64,000 nucleotides of DNA from Ulota crispa (taxonomy: Eukaryota > Streptophyta > Bryopsida > Orthotrichales > Orthotrichaceae): the NCBI GenBank assembly GCA_963920765.1, contig OY987247.1, forward strand, positions 3,720,001 to 3,784,000. Direction: 5' to 3'. Below, in pieces: positions 58,906 through 64,000 of this stretch (position 1 is its first letter; the number at the start of each line of letters is the position of its first letter). The notes beneath the pieces were generated by a model. It did not search any database. It saw only the letters and a list, made by a program, of their open reading frames with translations, and was not told the origin of the DNA. The translations under genes and the position numbers were made by a program.

Positions 58906-60410
58906 TATTTTTTGATATGAAGGAGTTTGTCTAGAAGACAGGGTATTGTATGTTTTTTTTTGTATTTCCAGAGTCAAGTTAGCCATGTCAACAAAGTTGT
59001 TGAATTTTTCCACTCCATAAAAGAGGAGAAATGTAGGCCAGATTTGTAGACTTTTAACACAATTATGAATATGTATGTGAAAGCTAAAGTCAATTGTTGC
59101 GGTTCTCTTCTGGTCATTGGATTTTGGTCTTTATTGTATCATTGGCTTGTTTTGCAGTCTAAAGTAGCACCGGTCTACTCATTCTTCCAATTTTAGATGC
59201 AATTCTTCTCAAATTTCTTCACGTTCTCTATGAATGTAGGGAAATATTAGCGGCTTGTTTTTTTGTTAGCCACTAGAAGTGCGACCTAAACCGGCTTCGA
59301 TTTCAAACCGCAAGCAAAGAAAACCGGTGAGATTTTACTAAAACATCTGAATATAGCAGAGCTCTATACAAATGTAGAAGAATATCCAACACAATGTATG
59401 AGTAAACCGGTTGAATATGGAAAATGCCGGTTTTTTAGCTAGCGAAGTTCCAATAAATTTCTCAGGCAGTGCTCCCCAATGGAAAAAACGTTTTATGGTA
59501 ATTATCGCTTTTTTGCTACACCAAAATTGGTGTGGCTAATTGTTCTATAGTATTTTTTGAAAAAAAGTAAAATATTTAACCAACATTTATACATGGATGT
59601 GGGAATAGGAGCTTGATTTTCAAGGTTCCACTTGATGTCGCTTCACCCTACTAGTGCAATATTCTAATTTCTCACAAAACCATCATAGGATTTAGCTTTG
59701 ATGAAAGGTTGAAAACATCCAAGTTTACATCTGTAAAAAAAAAATAGCCATACTGGCTACTCAACCATTTTTTGGTTAGAAAAAGCTAAGGCCACTTCAT
59801 TCAAAATATTTTCACTGCTCTCCATAGTCCGTTTCAGCCCTAGAGGCAACGTTGCTAGCACCATTTTTCTTTAGGCTTTAAAAAGTCAAAAAGCTACAAA
59901 AATTTAATTTAAGCTTTAAGCCTATACAAAAAATGAAGAAAAAAGAGCATCTTGATGCCAGATGTTTTTCAATGTCCCGACTCTCTAGAAGCCTAATAAG
60001 CATTAGAAAAACAAATATGTTGTTGTTTGTAGCCACTCAATTAGGATCTTAGGCAAAAAACAAAGTAATTTTCACACCGCGTGGAGTCGTATTATTTGAA
60101 AATCAAGCCACCCTTTAGTTTCTTTGAAACAGTATCTCTTTTGTTATAAATCTTTAGGTTTTGTAACCCATGTTTTCAAAAAATTCATTCTTGCAACACC
60201 AATATTTGATTTTAGAAAAATTTGGTCACAATCAACCATCTCAAAACGCAAACACTTGCAGCCTAATTTTGTACTAAAATTTTCTTATGTGGCCATATCT
60301 ACACCACTAAAATTTGCCATATGGCCTGAGAAGCTACTGGTCCAAAACCAAAATAAAAACCCTGGTTGCCAAGTGCCCAGGTGTTGAAGGCAGAGCAGCC
60401 AACCTTCAGC
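58906..60410. other. AT-rich spacer, nothing recognised
   Basis: ACCGG motifs recur near 59290-59440, but no gene or repeat arms are supported. Confidence 0.4.
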
Positions 60411-60414
60411 TAAA

Positions 60415-60590
60415 ATAAACCGGCTCCAAAGGAGGCGGGACTGCTGACGAGGCCCGTCATGCACCCGGGGTTGCGGATCCCTGATGCAGCCTACCACGCC
60501 GCAACGTGCACCATGCAGGAGCCGGTACCACCGAGCTATCTGCCGATTGTCAGACTCTGCAACTCTCAGACACATGTGTATTCTAGAAAT
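60415..60590 (-). repeat. GC-rich tRNA-like (possible SINE) remnant
   Basis: A sharp GC-rich island in AT-rich DNA. On the minus strand it reads GCAGATAGCTCGGTGGTACC, close to a polymerase III A box (TAGCTCRGTGGTAGA). A weak B-box-like GGATCCGCAACCCC follows about 60 nt later. No cloverleaf closes, so it is not an intact tRNA gene. A SINE head is possible, but no tail or target duplication was found. Confidence 0.35.
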
Positions 60591-61259
60591 TCTAACAAAA
60601 TCATTGCACCTCCAAATTGACATCGGATTTTTGATGCTGAACCCTACCTTGACCATGCATGTGGTGCGCAAAAACTAGGGTTCAATTGAATCCGGGCAAA
60701 TCCTACAAACCACGCCTAAGCCTTAGAGCACGAAAAATTTCACACAAAAACATTGGGTCAACCACTGTTTGACCAATATAATCTACTACCTTCAACAGTG
60801 GAATTCTTTTTTTCTGAACCCAATTGCTCCAACTTCAACCCTTCTCCCAATTCCAACGATGAATGTTGCTAGATCTCAACCTAGCCACAACAGCGTGGAT
60901 TGTAACAAGAAAGCCTTCACCGCCCTCCTTCACCCCTTGAAAAACTTTGGGCGCTCAAGGGTTAAGAAATTAATGTGATTTTTAGAATTTGAAATATGTT
61001 TGTGAAAGTTCAATCAAAATATTTTGTTGTTTGTTAACTTATGTTGATCATCACATATGTGTCACTTTATATTAGAATACATGTAATACTAATTCTAAGG
61101 AAAATGTATTCATGAATAGTTCTATGAAGGTTGAGAAACTAAGAATATGACTTACAATATTTTTTAAATGTATATAGTTTAATGAACATATTATTAATTT
61201 CTAAAGGTTGCTAACTATGTTCTTAGTAGAACAGTCTAGAACTCCCATTTCTACTACAA
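60591..61259. other. AT-rich spacer, nothing recognised
   Basis: A lone CGCTCAAGGGTTAA at about 60952-60965 resembles one end of the TTAA-flanked family without a partner. Confidence 0.35.
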
Positions 61260-61870
61260 GTACGAAGTTCAAGAAAAAATAGTCATTTTAGAGACTTGCA
61301 ACATTAGGGTCTTATAGTAAGCTACTTTGAGAAGATGAGAAAAATAGTTTCAAATATTTCCATGGTGTGAATTGCAAGATATGAGCGTTTGAATTGATAA
61401 AAATCCTGAAATTAGCCCAGGGTCACGGTTGTTTGAAAAATTGTTGAACTTGCTGGTGCTTCATTGGATTTGGTCTCTGAAAGGAAAGTTGGTTACATGC
61501 TTGAAAAAATTTCAGATTGTTTTGGTTCATTACAACATAGATTTAGGAAAAAAGTAGTAAGTAGAAAGACAGAGAGAATGATTTAAAATACTAAATAATT
61601 AAGCATATTGTTATGGAATGGAAAAATGCCAATCCCAATGGTTGTGATGTTGAATAATGAATTTACATGGTATGTTTTTTTCCGGAAAGTATCAAAAATT
61701 GAGTTACATAAAGGACTTAAACACTTTATTAGAGTTGAAAATTTGTAACAACCCGCATACTAAAGTTCCTTATATAGTTTTCATTTCATTAATCATGATG
61801 GAATGATTCCAAGCTTTGTAAGTACTATGCATCTAGAAAAACAATTTCAATGTTTTCTTTGAGGAAGTGA
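61260..61870 (-). mobile_element. TTAA-flanked element, long form, partial old copy
   Basis: Its interior follows the inverse of 20917-21849. Examples are AAAGTAGTAAGTAGAAAG then GAGAATGATTTAAAATACTA, CAATCCCAATGGTTGTGATG, AAAGGACTTAAACACTTTAT and GATGGAATGATTCCAAGCTT. The ends could not be found, so it is decayed. Confidence 0.6.
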
Positions 61871-64000
61871 TTTTTGAAGAATTTTTATGAGGTGCCGGCG
61901 GGAGGTGCCTGCTAAGCAATGAAACTTTTACAATATACAGATATTTTTTAACCATGTAATCTAATGTAATGGAAGTAGTTGGGCCTTGAAGAAAAATCTT
62001 GTCTACATGTTGTGTGAAAATTTTGAAGAACAAAATATAGAACCTCAATTTGCAGTGAAGTGCCCTGAAATTATGCAGTAGTAAAATCTTTCAATTAGTT
62101 TTTTTGGGATGCTTTCAAAATCAAGATGTCCCTGGGTGATGGAAAATATTAAATTATGGAAGATCAAATAAAGGGACATGCTCAAATATATTTGAAGATT
62201 TTTTACAAGGTTGTCTTCTGCAACTTATGTGTGGTATGACATGCAATAATGTCTTGACTCTAAAAGTGTACCTCAAAGAATGTATTTTAAAATCCAATTG
62301 GATCTTTTTATAAATAACAAAGATTTTCATTTTATTGCTATTTCATTGTATGCAATATAATTAAAAAAAATTGAAGACGGAAACTATTTGTCATTATTAT
62401 TTCAAATTAGAGGACCTCGATTAGCATTCCTTCATCTTGCTTTGTTTCTAATGTTTACCGTGTTTACAAGAATTCTGAATTATGTAAAGATATGAAAAAT
62501 TCCAAACAAACACATAGAAAGAAACGTGGGCAACTAAAACCCCTTTACAAGACTCCATGCAGCATATAATTTATGATTGAAATAGAAGGTACTTTGCCTA
62601 ATAAGGGTTGAGGACCAAAGGGTCATAAGGAGGGTTGCCAAACAATTGGATACAATAGAGTATAGTTTTGCAAAATATTCAATAAATTGGTTGAGATTGG
62701 CTTTGTATATGAGCATGGGTTGCTAAAATTACTGAAATGAATGTCATTTTGTCTTTATCATTTGAATTAATAGAATTTTATTCCATTTTTTTAATAACTA
62801 AAACTTATTTTGTAACAAACTCCAAATGCCTATAAGAGTCATTCAAGGTTTGTAGATAAATTTATTGCTTTTAAATATATCAAATCAAATTACACTGAAG
62901 TATAAATTTTCTACTCTCACTAGGACTAATGTAAAGTGTAGACATCAATAAAAGTCTAGATTTGTATGTGGAAATTTTTGTCATTGACAGAGCTCAAATT
63001 TTCAATCTCTTATTGGAAAAAAGCATAATACATGGAGAATGTTAGAAGATGTAGATTTGTCAATAAAATTATGTGTAATTTCTGTTTGAACTAGGTTGAC
63101 AATTTCATATTAGACACTATTTTTTCTAAAAAACGTTTTCAAACAAAATTGCTTAGTAAAGTAGCAATTGTGAGTGTCTAACCATTGTAATTATCGTAGA
63201 TATTGTTGGAAAATGCTCCCTTTCAATGTCATGATCATATCATTGTAGAGACATTTAGTTGTAGGAGTATATTCTTAAATAATTTTACACATAGATGCCT
63301 AAAAGATTATTTTTTTCTATGTACAATTTGCAAGGTTAAACCATTTAACTATTAGGGTCATTTTCATAATCAATTCGCTTGAAAGATATTCCCCATTTCT
63401 AATGTTATGAAAATATTTTAAAAAATTGGAGTGTGATGGGTGCAGCATGAACTATGTTCTTGATAAAGTATTTATCTTCCTTGTATGAAAATTTGGTATG
63501 GAGTCTTCAACAAATGCATTGCTCAATCACATACGCCCTTACAGAGCACAAGTTTTGTTGTATGTGTTCAAATAAGAAACATAATTTTATAGAATGGCGA
63601 GATAGATGGTTCTCAAAAAATTCATCATTTTGGAATATTTGTTGTACTAGTTGTTGAATCCTTAGGTTCTCTGCATGTAGTATTGTATTCTTGTTTGCAA
63701 TATAGACTTTTATCTTTGTTATCATCATAATATCAATTATATCTTTTATAGCATGAAGAGTGAAGAAAAACAGAACTAACTTTTGAGACTATTAGATGGA
63801 AGATTGATTGCTCCTCATACCAAGCATCATTTCTTCATGTAGCACCATCAAAATCTGTTCCTAAGAATGTCTAAATGGAGTTGTATATTCACACAAAAAA
63901 ACTTGCATACTTCAATAATTATATATTAGGAAGTACTCCGTAGTATTTAATGGATGAAAAAAGACACCGCAAATAATTGTTATAAGAAATACAAAAAGAA
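61871..64000. other. AT-rich spacer, nothing recognised
   Basis: No repeat arms, RNA genes or coding motifs were recognised to the end of the window. Confidence 0.4.

Overview
This 64-kb window looks like nuclear DNA from a land plant with a large, repeat-filled genome. The evidence is one intact plant-type secreted LRR gene with a GT-AG intron, plant-style DNA transposon debris (hAT, CACTA-like, Mutator-like and GAGCATCTCC-type elements), a Copia-like LTR fragment, and long AT-rich stretches without genes. I cannot fix the lineage. A non-flowering, large-genome plant such as a fern or gymnosperm is a weak guess.

Layout. 1-7.8 kb: AT-rich spacer with small foldback and TTAA-flanked elements. 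7.8-11.3 kb: the only gene that reads as intact, a two-exon secreted LRR protein (392 aa) whose 650-bp intron carries a Mutator-like MITE. 12.4-18 kb: tandem GAGCATCTCC-type MITEs, then a broken hAT transposase on the minus strand (13543-17166) invaded by a CACTA-like MITE and a Copia-like LTR fragment, then a GC-rich island. 18-34 kb: mostly non-autonomous DNA elements, including a MITE with others nested in it (22.8-25.3 kb) and a 1-kb palindrome (32.9-33.9 kb). 34.9-36.6 kb and 57.2-58.9 kb: two copies of a ~1.74-kb LTR-like repeat. 40-46.2 kb: a decayed gene of unrecognised family on the minus strand, with about eleven exon-like blocks bounded by GT-AG and later DNA elements in its introns; a 200-N gap lies inside it. 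46.9-47.4 kb: a foldback element whose arms are 21-bp tandem repeats. 51.4-53.0 kb: a second decayed reading frame of unknown family, plus strand. The rest is AT-rich and largely featureless.

The strongest unexplained signal is a set of twelve related non-autonomous elements in five forms (about 240, 650, 870-930 bp, a 726-bp foldback, and one partial copy). They share ends reading TTAACCCYTAAAGGACC and keep TTAA, or one change from it, at nearly every edge, with no duplication outside it. This fits a TTAA-targeting superfamily (piggyBac- or Kolobok-like), which to my knowledge is little described in plants. A second family (TTAAGGTGGAAGCACCCATA) also sits on TTAA and repeatedly abuts the first. 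No transposase for either is visible here. All calls come from reading sequence by eye; no searches or alignments were run.
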